In this document: positions 45,784 through 54,010 of the stretch, in pieces
How positions within the stretch are numbered: the stretch's first letter is position 1
How the letters are laid out: each line of letters opens with the position of its first letter
Assembly: GCF_003112695.1 (NCBI RefSeq)
Contig: NZ_BFBP01000025.1
Location: 62,001 to 126,000, forward strand
Direction: 5' to 3'
DNA from: Azospira sp. I13
Lineage (GTDB): Bacteria > Pseudomonadota > Gammaproteobacteria > Burkholderiales > Rhodocyclaceae
Length of the DNA: 64,000 nucleotides
Translations under genes and position numbers: made by a program
Notes under the pieces: model-generated
The model's database searches: none
The model's input: only the letters and a program-made list of their open reading frames with translations
What the model was told of the DNA's origin: nothing

Positions 45784-46288
45784 TTCGACCCCCTACCTGG
45801 GCGCCGATGCGGCGGACCATTGCGGCGAACTGGGCGGCCAGCTCGGCCCGGTTTTCTTCCAGGGCACGCTTGAACATGAAAACCGGCTTGGTGCCGTGGC
45901 GCCGGATCTTCCAGGCCACGGCGTGGGCGATGTTGGCGGCCTCCACGGGACCAGCGCCGAACTTCTGGGATGCCCAGTCGGTGAGGGCTTCGATGCCGGC
46001 CTTGCCGACGCCGTGGGGCTTGCTGCCCAGCTCCACCGGGGTGGCATAGTCGAGGGGCGAACCCACCACCCCCAGCATGCCGCTGGGGGTGACATGCACG
46101 GCGTCGATGACACTTTGGCGCAGCAGCCCGAAAGACGTCGGGGTGCGCTCCACCACTTCACCCCGCAGGTGGGACATGGCCCCTTCAAGGAAGACCAGCG
46201 TTTCCTGCTGTACGACGGTGGGCGCCTTGGCGAACAGATTCAGCAGCCGCTCCATATCCGCCGGGTAAAAAATGTTTTCCGTCGTCAC
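45773..46288 (-). CDS. HK97 gp10-like head-tail joining protein
   Basis: A 171-residue protein starting with GTG at 46288, overlapping the upstream stop (GTGA). The segment RTPTSFGLLRQSVIDAVHVT, then GVVGSPLDYATPVELGSKPH, and a long C-terminal helix (FKRALEENRAELAAQFAAMV) are characteristic of gp10-type proteins that build the neck or tail. Confidence 0.8.
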   Translation of the reverse strand: MTTENIFYPADMERLLNLFAKAPTVVQQETLVFLEGAMSHLRGEVVERTPTSFGLLRQSVIDAVHVTPSGMLGVVGSPLDYATPVELGSKPHGVGKAGIEALTDWASQKFGAGPVEAANIAHAVAWKIRRHGTKPVFMFKRALEENRAELAAQFAAMVRRIGAQVGGRNDA

Positions 46289-46950
46289 AGCCGCCTCCGG
46301 GGCATCACGAACGGCCGGGCCGGGCCCCAGGTGATCTGAACACCGGCCGGCAGCTGCTCCGGCTTGTCGGCAACGCCGATCAGCTCCCGGTACCGCTTCA
46401 CTGCGGCCCGTGCCCGGGCGGCGTACTGCTCGCCCTTGCTACGGCGATCAACGCTGTCGGCCTGGATGGTGCTATCGCCGTCGTTGGTGTGCAGGTTGGC
46501 CAGCTGCTCGAGCAGGATGCTGCCGGCCCAGGCGGCCACGGCTTCACGATGCAGTGTCGGGATGGTGTCCTCCACGTCGCTTAGGACGTGGGACGCCAGG
46601 AAAGAGAGGCGCACCTGGCGGCCCTGGGGCTGCGAGGTTGCCAACATGATGGAAAGCCCGCCGGGGGCGGCATAGAGCCAGAAGCTCCGGGCGGGGAGAT
46701 AGGCCGGGGGAACCTGCCCCACCGGCACTTCAACGGCCGTCAGCAGGGAAATATCGGGCTCCCAAGCAGGGGGCAGCGGCAACATGCTGCCCCCCTGAGC
46801 CACCACATCCTGCACAGCCGTGCGGGGGCGGTCGGCGCTGTAGCGGGCCACGGCCAGGGTGACAGCCCGATCCCGTTCTTCCGGGGAAATGCGATCCCCG
46901 TCATCCCGAACCAGGTCGGCCACCAGGGCCTGCACGTCTGCCAGCGCCAT
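46285..46950 (-). CDS. Head completion (adaptor/stopper) protein
   Basis: A 221-residue protein, MALADVQALVADLVRDDGDR..., directly after the capsid gene. The position and the helical N-terminal part (ERDRAVTLAVARYSADRP) fit an adaptor of the gp6 type. Assigned mainly from order. Confidence 0.72.
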   Translation of the reverse strand: MALADVQALVADLVRDDGDRISPEERDRAVTLAVARYSADRPRTAVQDVVAQGGSMLPLPPAWEPDISLLTAVEVPVGQVPPAYLPARSFWLYAAPGGLSIMLATSQPQGRQVRLSFLASHVLSDVEDTIPTLHREAVAAWAGSILLEQLANLHTNDGDSTIQADSVDRRSKGEQYAARARAAVKRYRELIGVADKPEQLPAGVQITWGPARPFVMPRRRL

Positions 46951-46960
46951 GACCGTCCCC

Positions 46961-48442
46961 TTAGCCCGCCACCACGGCCTTGTAAGCGCCGCGGAAGTCC
47001 GTCACCGCACCGCCGTAGATGTGGCGGATCTTGTAGGTGATGGAATCGTTGGCGAACAGGCTGCCGACAGAGGGGTTGTCCTGGACGAAGATCTCGGGTT
47101 CTTCATTGCCGTCCAAGAAGCCAACTTCAATGCCGGGGATGTCCAGCTTGTCAGCCATGGCCACCCAATCGTTGGCGTCGGTCCAGTACCAGACGGGTAC
47201 GATGTTGGGCGCCTGGGTCTGGATGAAGCTCTGGTCGTTGCTGGTTCCCCGGTTCTTGAACAGCTCGAAGGCGCCTTCTTCCTGGGCGGCGGACACCAGC
47301 AGGAACTTCGGCGGGATGCCCAGGCGGTCGTTGGAGCCGGCTTCCAGCTGGGCCATCATTGCGTTGCGGGCAGCGGACCAGGCGGTGCTGCTGAGGGCCG
47401 CAGTGCCCAGGTTGCCGTGATCGACGTGGAAGAGGGCCTTGCCGTCGTAGATCGTCGGATTCGCACGCATCATGTCCAGAACGAACTTAGCCAGGGTGCG
47501 CTTGGCGGCCCGGGACAGCTTGGTCGGGATCTGGCGGATCAGGCCCACATCGTCGTTGCGCACCATTTCCATGGTGACCCGGGCCAGGCGGCCGCTCTTT
47601 GCAGCCTTGTAGGTCGCGGCTTCATCATCGGGGATACCGCCATCCTGGTAATCGGCGCCTTCGGCAACAGCGGGCAGATCACCGAAGCCGCCCCAGCGGG
47701 TACGTTCCTGGGTGCGGAAATCGGTAAGCGGTACCACGTTGGCCACCAGGCGCCAGACGTCGTACTGGGACTGTGCCCGGTAGTCGGCCAGCATCCGGCG
47801 GGTGATTGAATCGCCCAGGGCCAGGGCAAAGGTAGTGCTGTCCATTGCGGCTTCCGCGAAGCGGCCGCCCAGGCTTTCACGCATGCGGGAACGGTCGCAG
47901 TCTTCAAGGCGGCCGGTCACACGGCGGTCGCCGGTGATCTCGACGTAGCACTCACGGAAGGACTGGACGTTGCGGTGGTCCTGGTGGGCCGGGTCGAAGA
48001 AGGCATCCAGCATGCCGGCGATCTGAACGCTACGGTCACCGACCTGGATATCCGTAAAGTGGTCCATGCGTACCCGGTTGCCTTCCACGAAGCGGGCCAG
48101 GTACTCGCGCTCGGCGTTGATGGCAGTGGCCACATCGGCTTCGACGAAGCGCTCACGGGCAGCGAAGTCGCGCTGCAGGCGGTCCTTGGCCGGCTGGGGC
48201 AAGGTGCTGGCAGCGATGGCATCCCGGGCCTGGGCGCGGGCTTCCACCATGCGGATGCGCTCTTCAGCCTGGGCGACGGCATCCAGGGTGGCGGTCTGGC
48301 GCTGCTGGCTGGCATCCAGCACCAGGGCTTCCCGGTAGGCCAGCTCGATTTCGTCGTCGGTGGCGGTTTCGGGGTTGAGCTTGGCGTAGGCCTGGGGGTT
48401 CTTGGCCTCGACCAGGCGCAACATCTTTTCACGCAGATTCAT
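46961..48442 (-). CDS. Nested scaffold-capsid product from internal start
   Basis: Same frame as the 771-residue fusion, starting at ATG 48442 (MNLREKMLRLVEAKNPQAYA). AGGAGG at 48456-48451 is the best ribosome-binding site in the whole late cluster. The product (493 residues) would supply the bulk capsid subunit with its scaffold arm, with the full-length form as minor protease-bearing subunit, much as Mu makes gpZ from within gpI. Confidence 0.75.
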   Translation of the reverse strand: MNLREKMLRLVEAKNPQAYAKLNPETATDDEIELAYREALVLDASQQRQTATLDAVAQAEERIRMVEARAQARDAIAASTLPQPAKDRLQRDFAARERFVEADVATAINAEREYLARFVEGNRVRMDHFTDIQVGDRSVQIAGMLDAFFDPAHQDHRNVQSFRECYVEITGDRRVTGRLEDCDRSRMRESLGGRFAEAAMDSTTFALALGDSITRRMLADYRAQSQYDVWRLVANVVPLTDFRTQERTRWGGFGDLPAVAEGADYQDGGIPDDEAATYKAAKSGRLARVTMEMVRNDDVGLIRQIPTKLSRAAKRTLAKFVLDMMRANPTIYDGKALFHVDHGNLGTAALSSTAWSAARNAMMAQLEAGSNDRLGIPPKFLLVSAAQEEGAFELFKNRGTSNDQSFIQTQAPNIVPVWYWTDANDWVAMADKLDIPGIEVGFLDGNEEPEIFVQDNPSVGSLFANDSITYKIRHIYGGAVTDFRGAYKAVVAG

Positions 48443-49276
48443 GTCGGAATCCTCCTGGGATTGATGGGTGTTGGGGGTGGGGGCGGACTCAACGAGTCGA
48501 ATCAGGCGGCCCCCAGCCCCCGGCTCGACAATCAGATCGACAGAATCCACCTGGGTGATGGACTTGGCTTCCTTCACTCGCTTGCCTTCAAGCATTCGAG
48601 TGGCACCAGCACCCCGGGCATCGATAGACAGGCCCAGCAGGTCGGTCATGCCTTCGGCCATGGCATCAACGATCAATGCGCGGGTGTTTTCAGGAAGACC
48701 AGGCAGACGGATGTCTGCCTCGATGCGGGCGGGCTCGTTCCCATTCGCTTCAACGAAGCGCGGCGACTTAACCCAACCCACCATCTTCCGCACGTCCCGG
48801 CCGCCCTTGCCCTTGATGTGCTCCTCATCGCTCATTGCGTAGATCCGCACCCCATCAAACAGCGGGGTGGCTTCCTTGAGCAGGGTCTCGGGGTACAGAA
48901 CGTTGGAGGAAGACAGGCCGGCCCGGATGATCACGGCCTTGAATTCAACCCCGGCCGGCTGGCCTTCTGCTTCCTTCATCTGGAGGGGCGTGGATTCCTT
49001 CATGGGGATGAAGGTCTCCATGACTTCCACCGGCTCCTCCAGCGTCACCATGCCGCCGTCGAGGGTATAGGCGTAGGACCAGGTCTTGCCGTCGATGGCG
49101 ATCACCACCTTGTCGCCGTAGACCGCCTCCAGCTCGAACCACTTGCGCTCTGCAGAGGGGCCTTTGTTGGCATTGATCTTGGCGTCAAGGGCAGCGCGGA
49201 CGATGCTGATGACCCGCATATGGTCAGGGGCAGCTTCCCGGAGTGCGATGCCCCGCAGGCCGGCCGGGGGGAACAT
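46961..49276 (-). CDS. Prohead protease-scaffold-major capsid fusion protein
   Basis: A 771-residue polyprotein. Residues about 100-275 form a protease-like domain (VEFKAVIIRAGLSSSNVLYP; GLSIDARGAGATR); about 279-430 are a helical, scaffold-like segment; about 440-771 are the Mu gpT-like capsid domain (DVWRLVANVVPLTDFRTQER; FHVDHGNLGTAALSSTAW). Such protease/capsid fusions are known in Mu-like phages. An internal in-frame ATG at 48442 is preceded by a perfect AGGAGG eight bases upstream, so a separate 493-residue scaffold-capsid product is very likely. The first ATG overlaps the previous stop (TGATG). Confidence 0.92.
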   Translation of the reverse strand: MFPPAGLRGIALREAAPDHMRVISIVRAALDAKINANKGPSAERKWFELEAVYGDKVVIAIDGKTWSYAYTLDGGMVTLEEPVEVMETFIPMKESTPLQMKEAEGQPAGVEFKAVIIRAGLSSSNVLYPETLLKEATPLFDGVRIYAMSDEEHIKGKGGRDVRKMVGWVKSPRFVEANGNEPARIEADIRLPGLPENTRALIVDAMAEGMTDLLGLSIDARGAGATRMLEGKRVKEAKSITQVDSVDLIVEPGAGGRLIRLVESAPTPNTHQSQEDSDMNLREKMLRLVEAKNPQAYAKLNPETATDDEIELAYREALVLDASQQRQTATLDAVAQAEERIRMVEARAQARDAIAASTLPQPAKDRLQRDFAARERFVEADVATAINAEREYLARFVEGNRVRMDHFTDIQVGDRSVQIAGMLDAFFDPAHQDHRNVQSFRECYVEITGDRRVTGRLEDCDRSRMRESLGGRFAEAAMDSTTFALALGDSITRRMLADYRAQSQYDVWRLVANVVPLTDFRTQERTRWGGFGDLPAVAEGADYQDGGIPDDEAATYKAAKSGRLARVTMEMVRNDDVGLIRQIPTKLSRAAKRTLAKFVLDMMRANPTIYDGKALFHVDHGNLGTAALSSTAWSAARNAMMAQLEAGSNDRLGIPPKFLLVSAAQEEGAFELFKNRGTSNDQSFIQTQAPNIVPVWYWTDANDWVAMADKLDIPGIEVGFLDGNEEPEIFVQDNPSVGSLFANDSITYKIRHIYGGAVTDFRGAYKAVVAG

Positions 49277-49524
49277 CAGAGGGTCCCTTCCAGCTTCTGG
49301 CCGTCGCGGGTCACCACGACAACGCGGGAGTCCTCGAACACTGCGAAGTCCAGGACTTCATCGGCGGAGACGGGGACCTTCTTGGTCTTGCCGGTGGGCT
49401 TGCCGTCCGGGCCCGTCTCGGGTACCAGACGGACGACCTTCTTGACGACTTCGGCCTTGCTGTAGGCCTTCTGCTCTGCGGTGGAGGTGGGGGAAGCTTG
49501 GGGGGAGGTGGCGGGAGTGCCCAT
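49276..49524 (-). CDS. Small phage protein before the capsid fusion
   Basis: An 82-residue protein, MGTPATSPQASPTSTAEQKA..., with a Ser/Thr/Pro-rich N-terminus and a C-terminal beta-like part (SADEVLDFAVFEDSRVVVVT). ATG 49524 has AGGAG seven bases upstream, but that site lies in the arm of a 14-bp hairpin. A TTG at 49548 is in frame but would start inside the hairpin loop. Function unknown; perhaps a protease regulator or decoration protein. Confidence 0.78.
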   Translation of the reverse strand: MGTPATSPQASPTSTAEQKAYSKAEVVKKVVRLVPETGPDGKPTGKTKKVPVSADEVLDFAVFEDSRVVVVTRDGQKLEGTL

Positions 49525-49564
49525 GGATGGCTCCTGTTGGTTGAACAACGAACAGGAGCCATCC
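49525..49564 (-). promoter_or_regulatory. 14-bp perfect hairpin hiding a ribosome-binding site
   Basis: Arms at 49525-49538 (GGATGGCTCCTGTT) and 49551-49564 (AACAGGAGCCATCC) are fully complementary, with a 12-nt loop. In the leftward mRNA the 3' arm carries the AGGAG of the gene starting at 49524 and abuts its start codon. No T run follows, so this is a translational control structure rather than a terminator. Confidence 0.7.
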
Positions 49565-49586
49565 TAGGGATGGGGGCCGGGTGTGG

Positions 49587-49605
49587 CCGAGTAAAACTTT
49601 TTAGG
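49587..49605 (-). promoter_or_regulatory. AAAA-TTTTA element A, upstream of head genes
   Basis: CCGAGTAAAACTTTTTAGG. It shares CCGAGTAAAA and the AAAA/TTTT dyad core with element B at 57176-57193 and, more weakly, with element C at 52502-52512. It lies between a leftward terminator and the head gene block, so it may be a late promoter or activator site. Confidence 0.45.
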
Positions 49606-49633
49606 AAAAACAAAGGCCGCACTCGGCGGCCTT
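49604..49633 (-). terminator. Leftward terminator ahead of the head genes
   Basis: AAGGCCGC (49613-49620) and GCGGCCTT (49626-49633) form an 8-bp stem with a 5-nt loop, followed leftward by TGTTTTTCC. It sits 21 bp after the stop of the 76-residue gene. Confidence 0.72.
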
Positions 49634-49653
49634 GTTGCGGTGAAAGCTAGGTG

Positions 49654-49884
49654 TCAGGCGGCTTTTGGCGCCTTCAGCAGCTTGTCTGGGTTGAAGCCCT
49701 TGAGGTCAAGATCGGCCTTGGAGATGCCCCAGACTTCGGCTTCTTGCAGGGCGGTATCCAGGATCTGATAGGCGGCAAAAGCCTCGGCGCTACCGGGGGC
49801 GTTCTCGCCGATCTGGCGGGCTTTCTGCAGTAGCGCGTGAAGCACGGCGTAGTACGCCTGGCTTTTATCGTTGTCAGTGGTCAT
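49654..49884 (-). CDS. Small helical phage protein
   Basis: A 76-residue protein, MTTDNDKSQAYYAVLHALLQ..., almost wholly helical, ending LLKAPKAA. ATG 49884 has GAGGA nine bases upstream and overlaps the end of the head-morphogenesis gene by 11 bases. It is followed by a terminator. Function unknown. Confidence 0.75.
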   Translation of the reverse strand: MTTDNDKSQAYYAVLHALLQKARQIGENAPGSAEAFAAYQILDTALQEAEVWGISKADLDLKGFNPDKLLKAPKAA

Positions 49885-51070
49885 GCCGTCGTTCCTCAAG
49901 AATCAGTTTCAGGATCGCAATGAATTCCTGGTGCCGCTCAATATCCTGCTGCCACCCTTTGAGCAGCGCCGCCTGACGGCGCTTGTCGAAGTTGGCGTAA
50001 TCAGTGGTCTTCGACAAAGGGTTTGCAATCCAGCCTTGGTGCTTGTCGATCTGCCGGGTGAAGCTGCGAATGGCTTGTTGCAGCTTGGTATCGGGCAGTT
50101 CCCGGTGCATCTTGATCCAGGCTTCATGCCGGCCTTTTTCACCTTGGCCTTTTTCGATTGTAGCCGACTGCAGGGCTATTTTCGCCTGAATCGCCGAGAG
50201 GTCCGCCTTATGCGGGTTTCGGCGGATTTCCTCGGCACTGTAGGGTTTCTTGTCGCTCACCGTGGCCGACCAGGAGCGCACCTTTGGCACCGAAATGCAG
50301 CCGCAGTGAATCTTTTCTGCAATCGGAGCCCGTGGATCGTGGGGGTGCATCATTTTCACCGGGCCGTTCGGCGTCTGGATGATGAAGGGCTTATCCACGG
50401 GCACACGCTGCCCGTCCGCCAGGTCGTGGTTCAGCCGGGAATGAATCTTCCCGGAGCGGCGCCAGATCTTATCCATCGGCACCACCTCGTTGGCCTGCTC
50501 GGAGCGGGCCTGGGAGGCTACAGCATAGGCCGTACTTAACCCATCACGAACGATAGTTGCTGCCCGTCCGGTAGCGGCTTCGCCCAGGGCGGTCTTCACT
50601 TTGCCGATGGTGTCATGGACGCCCTGGGCGCCGATCATTGCCAGGCCCAGTTCCTGGTTGATCTTCTGTCCGGCCTGCACCGCCATGTCCTTGATGCGCT
50701 CGACACCGAAGGAGCGGATTGCTACCAGGAGCCGGGTATCCATGTAGGGCAGCTGGACGGAGACGCCGGCAGCGGCCAGGGGCTTGTCGATCAGGCCGAC
50801 GCCGGCATGCCAGGCGGCGGTGGTCTTCTCGGATAGGGCGGTGCCGGCGGCGGCACCTAGCTCGGTGATGGCCTGGGCTACCTGGCGCTGCAGCTGTTCC
50901 AGGTGCCACTGCTGATAATCGGTGGGGGCCCCGGCCAACACCAAAGCGATCCGCTCATAGGCTACTTCCAGCAGGCTGGCAATCTCCTCCTGGGTTGCGG
51001 CGATCAGGGTGGCTCGCTCTTGCAGGGCCGCCTTTTGCGCCTGGGAAAATTCCTTTTCAGGGGTGGTCAT
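49874..51070 (-). CDS. Phage head morphogenesis protein (minor head, Mu gpF/SPP1 gp7-like)
   Basis: A 398-residue protein after the portal gene, overlapping it by four bases. The C-terminal third has the minor-head motif: SRLNHDLADGQRVPVDKPF, then PIAEKIHCGCISVPKV. This pattern of His/Asp and CGC is typical of the gpF-like domain found in some toxins and head proteins. The last 100 residues (KGQGEKGRHEAWIKMHRELP) are an added helical domain. Confidence 0.87.
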   Translation of the reverse strand: MTTPEKEFSQAQKAALQERATLIAATQEEIASLLEVAYERIALVLAGAPTDYQQWHLEQLQRQVAQAITELGAAAGTALSEKTTAAWHAGVGLIDKPLAAAGVSVQLPYMDTRLLVAIRSFGVERIKDMAVQAGQKINQELGLAMIGAQGVHDTIGKVKTALGEAATGRAATIVRDGLSTAYAVASQARSEQANEVVPMDKIWRRSGKIHSRLNHDLADGQRVPVDKPFIIQTPNGPVKMMHPHDPRAPIAEKIHCGCISVPKVRSWSATVSDKKPYSAEEIRRNPHKADLSAIQAKIALQSATIEKGQGEKGRHEAWIKMHRELPDTKLQQAIRSFTRQIDKHQGWIANPLSKTTDYANFDKRRQAALLKGWQQDIERHQEFIAILKLILEERRHDH

Positions 51071-52488
51071 GCGGCCTTGTCGGTGAAGACGTCGCCTTCC
51101 GCGACCTTGGCCGCAGCCGCCTGGGCGGCCTTCAGCTCCGCATCGGCGTCGATCTGCACGCCCAGGCGGCCGGCGATGGCGGCGATGAGGCGCACGGCGG
51201 TCTTTTCAGTCATGCGCTTCTTCTCTACTGCCATGGCCACCGCCGTGACGATCTGCTGCAGGGCGGCGGCGTACTTGGTGGTATCCCGCGCCGTCATCTC
51301 CGGGAACATGGCTTCGACCTGGTTGGCGTCTTCTCCCAGATCCAGCTCTTCATCCGTTTCTGCCAGGCACTTCTGCCGCAGGACGTAGAGGCCAATGCTC
51401 TCAAGCATGAACTTGATGACCTGCTGCCGCATGGAAAACACCTTGAATGTGGGCTCCCCCATCTCGGACGCTGCGGCACGATTGACGTCGCCGCCGCCGC
51501 CGAACCAGTGTTCGGGAATGGTGCCGCCGCCCAGCACGTGGTTGCGCAGCAGACGGGCGCCTTCTGCAGAATCGGCCGCATTGAGGTTGGGGGAGACTGC
51601 ATTCCACTTCTCGGAATCGTTGTGCACCCGAACGCTTCCTGGGCTGGGCGGGTGGATTTCCTTCGCCCGTTGATTCACCGTTTCCGGGGTGGCCCCGGTC
51701 AGTTCCACATCCCAGACGAATGCCCGCAGGAACTTGGAGCGGTCCATTTCGCCGAACAGGTATTCCTCGTAGCCATCCACCCAGTCGGCCCCAGCCAGCA
51801 GGTCGGAGCGGCCCCGGCGGCCGTTTGAAAGGTCGTTCACCGTGAAGAAGAAGGCTTCTCCGTCCTCGAAGGTCTGGCGAATCTCCTGGGTGCGGGAGGT
51901 GAATACATCCTCCGGGCCATTGACGATCACCCGATAGCGGCGGGCCTGGCCCTTCTTGTCCTTGACGGTGACGATCCCGATGGGCTGCTCCGGGTTGTCG
52001 GGGTCGGTGACCACGGTGGCGATCAAGGCCGGGTCCAGGTAGCCGAGGCGGACTTCGCCGCTGACTTCATTGACGAAGGCCGGGTAGCACTGCTCACCGT
52101 AGAGGGCCAGCTCACGCACCTTCTTCGGCAGCTTGATGCTCATCTGGTTGATGGGGTCGCGCCAGAAGCGGTTGAGGGCCTTCTGGTTGTCGGGGTCTTT
52201 GCAGGAGAGGGTTACCCCTTCGGCCAGGAGAAAGGCCAGGGGCAATTCCACCAGGCGGTTGGCCAGGAGGTTGCTCTCCCACAAATAGAGGGCGACCTTG
52301 CGCATCCGCTCCTGGGTCATGGGGGCCAGATCCCGTGAGCTGTCGCCGCTCAGGCGGCGCCACTGGTCTTCATCGTCGTCGATGGTGCTGCCGGCCGCCT
52401 CCCGGAACTTCTCTTCATGGGGCTCCACTTGGGGAGGCGGACTGCCGAAAATTCCGGTAATCCGAGATATGAGGTTCTTCAATTCCAT
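51067..52488 (-). CDS. Portal protein
   Basis: A 473-residue portal subunit, the dodecameric DNA gate. N-terminal helices (MELKNLISRITGIFGSPPPQ), then LALYGEQCYPAFVNEVSGEV, a wing and stem region, and the C-terminal crown rich in Ala. Its location between terminase and minor head protein is canonical. ATG 52488 follows AGGG by nine bases. Confidence 0.88.
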   Translation of the reverse strand: MELKNLISRITGIFGSPPPQVEPHEEKFREAAGSTIDDDEDQWRRLSGDSSRDLAPMTQERMRKVALYLWESNLLANRLVELPLAFLLAEGVTLSCKDPDNQKALNRFWRDPINQMSIKLPKKVRELALYGEQCYPAFVNEVSGEVRLGYLDPALIATVVTDPDNPEQPIGIVTVKDKKGQARRYRVIVNGPEDVFTSRTQEIRQTFEDGEAFFFTVNDLSNGRRGRSDLLAGADWVDGYEEYLFGEMDRSKFLRAFVWDVELTGATPETVNQRAKEIHPPSPGSVRVHNDSEKWNAVSPNLNAADSAEGARLLRNHVLGGGTIPEHWFGGGGDVNRAAASEMGEPTFKVFSMRQQVIKFMLESIGLYVLRQKCLAETDEELDLGEDANQVEAMFPEMTARDTTKYAAALQQIVTAVAMAVEKKRMTEKTAVRLIAAIAGRLGVQIDADAELKAAQAAAAKVAEGDVFTDKAA

Positions 52489-52501
52489 CTTTGTGGCCCT
52501 G

Positions 52502-52512
52502 AAAAGGTTTTA
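52502..52512 (-). promoter_or_regulatory. AAAA-TTTTA element C, upstream of portal gene
   Basis: AAAAGGTTTTA lies 13 bases ahead of the portal start, beside a second AT dyad (TATAAAGCTTTATG, 52511-52524). It shares its core with element B. It is too close to the start codon to be an ordinary promoter, so binding by a regulator or an RNA role are alternatives. Confidence 0.35.
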
Positions 52513-52558
52513 TAAAGCTTTATGAAGCGCGTAACTGGCTGCGTCCCTATCCATGGAC

Positions 52559-54010
52559 CTAGCGGCGCCGGAAAATTCGATTGGAGCCCCGCTGTCCAAA
52601 AATCCGGGAAGTGGCGTTTTCCTGCATGGACTGGGGGGCGTAGTCGGATTGTTTTGCTTCAACTGTGGCACCAGCGGACTGCTGGATATTGGAAGACTCG
52701 AGCCAGTTGAATCCCCCCGAAAGTGCATCTACCTGGTCGTCGTGCTTTCCCTTGGGGAAGGCTTCCAACTCATTGAGCAGGGCTTCGTTCCAGGGGCCTC
52801 GTACCAACTTGATGTTCCCTGCTTCGGCCTGGGCACTGACCGGCCTGGCCCGGACTTCCTTATCTGCATCGGGACGAGATGCCCGGACGTCAAAGCCAGC
52901 AAGGTCTGTGATGTAGGAGTCAATCTCGACTTTCCCGGCCTGAGCCGGGTCCTGTTCCAGGACAACGGTGCAGGGAACACCATCACCCTGGGCTGTTCCC
53001 TTCACCAATTTCTTGACCCCGGCAGGCCGCTTGCGGTCCCGAGCAACGTGGCCGATGTAGTAAATCCCGTCAGGGCTTTTCCCCAGCTTGAGGCCGGCAC
53101 TCCAGTCTGGATCCGGGTTGGTTGGATTGGGTTCCGTCGCAGCTCTATCCCAGTAACGTACCCACCGGCAATTGTCCGGTGCCTTTTCCACCACCTCGAA
53201 CCAGGTACTCTTAAAGTAGTCTCCGGCGGCCGGCCGGATTTTCCAGTTCCCCTTTTTCAACTGCTCTTGCTCAACCATGGGCAGCGCGTCCAGGTTGGAG
53301 ATGTACTTGGGGTCCTTCGCCATGCCGATTTTGTTGTCGGTGTAGCTGGCACCAATGAAGGTCAGGCTCTTGGGCTCGAGCTGGGGATATTGATCTTTCA
53401 GCTCTTCTGGAGAGTCAGCCCAGACCAACTCATTGCGATAGCGAACAAACCATCGGACCACCCCAGAACGCTCCGGGATGGCATACCCCGTTTCGTCGTC
53501 CAGCCACCAGGAGATCAGGCTCTTTACCCAGCTGTCCGGATCCGGATTGGTGGTTGCCCGGATATAGGGCACCACACCAGAACTGGAACGGTTACGCGAC
53601 AACATGTACCAGAACTGCCCGGACGTGAAATGGGTAAGTTCGTCGAAGCCAATCAAGGCGATCTGCCCGCCCTGCCAGTCGAACTTGTTTTTCTCATGCT
53701 CCAGGTGGGCAAAGCTGACCTTCGCCCCCGATGGCCATACCCATGAGAGTGTTGATAGATTGGACGTGGCGTCCAGCAACGGGAATAGCTCTTCCGATGT
53801 ATCCCAAAGGCCACCCTCGGCACGTACCTGTTTTGTCGTTCTCCGGAAGATAACGGCGCCGAACTGGCCGTTGTCTGTGTGGCGAGTGGTTTCCAACAGC
53901 AGGGCGTAGGTCTTCCCTCCGAAAGCGGCGCCACCGTAGATGACGATATCCGCTGCCGAGGCCAGAAAAGCTTCCTGGGGGCCTGGTTGGGGTCGGATGA
54001 TCGTAGTCAT
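52559..54010 (-). CDS. Terminase large subunit
   Basis: A 483-residue packaging motor. Walker A-like GGAAFGGKT at residues 26-34, Walker B in QIALIGFDEL, and the RNase H-like nuclease domain starting VRYWDRAATE. It pumps DNA into the prohead and makes the headful cut. The start at ATG 54010 overlaps the small-terminase-like gene by four bases. Confidence 0.95.
   Translation of the reverse strand: MTTIIRPQPGPQEAFLASAADIVIYGGAAFGGKTYALLLETTRHTDNGQFGAVIFRRTTKQVRAEGGLWDTSEELFPLLDATSNLSTLSWVWPSGAKVSFAHLEHEKNKFDWQGGQIALIGFDELTHFTSGQFWYMLSRNRSSSGVVPYIRATTNPDPDSWVKSLISWWLDDETGYAIPERSGVVRWFVRYRNELVWADSPEELKDQYPQLEPKSLTFIGASYTDNKIGMAKDPKYISNLDALPMVEQEQLKKGNWKIRPAAGDYFKSTWFEVVEKAPDNCRWVRYWDRAATEPNPTNPDPDWSAGLKLGKSPDGIYYIGHVARDRKRPAGVKKLVKGTAQGDGVPCTVVLEQDPAQAGKVEIDSYITDLAGFDVRASRPDADKEVRARPVSAQAEAGNIKLVRGPWNEALLNELEAFPKGKHDDQVDALSGGFNWLESSNIQQSAGATVEAKQSDYAPQSMQENATSRIFGQRGSNRIFRRR

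Noticed and set aside
46000-49000. A contractile-tail module (sheath, baseplate wedge) in the late region
   Set aside because: Every gene between capsid and fibres was considered; none has sheath size or character, so a myovirus assignment is not supported.
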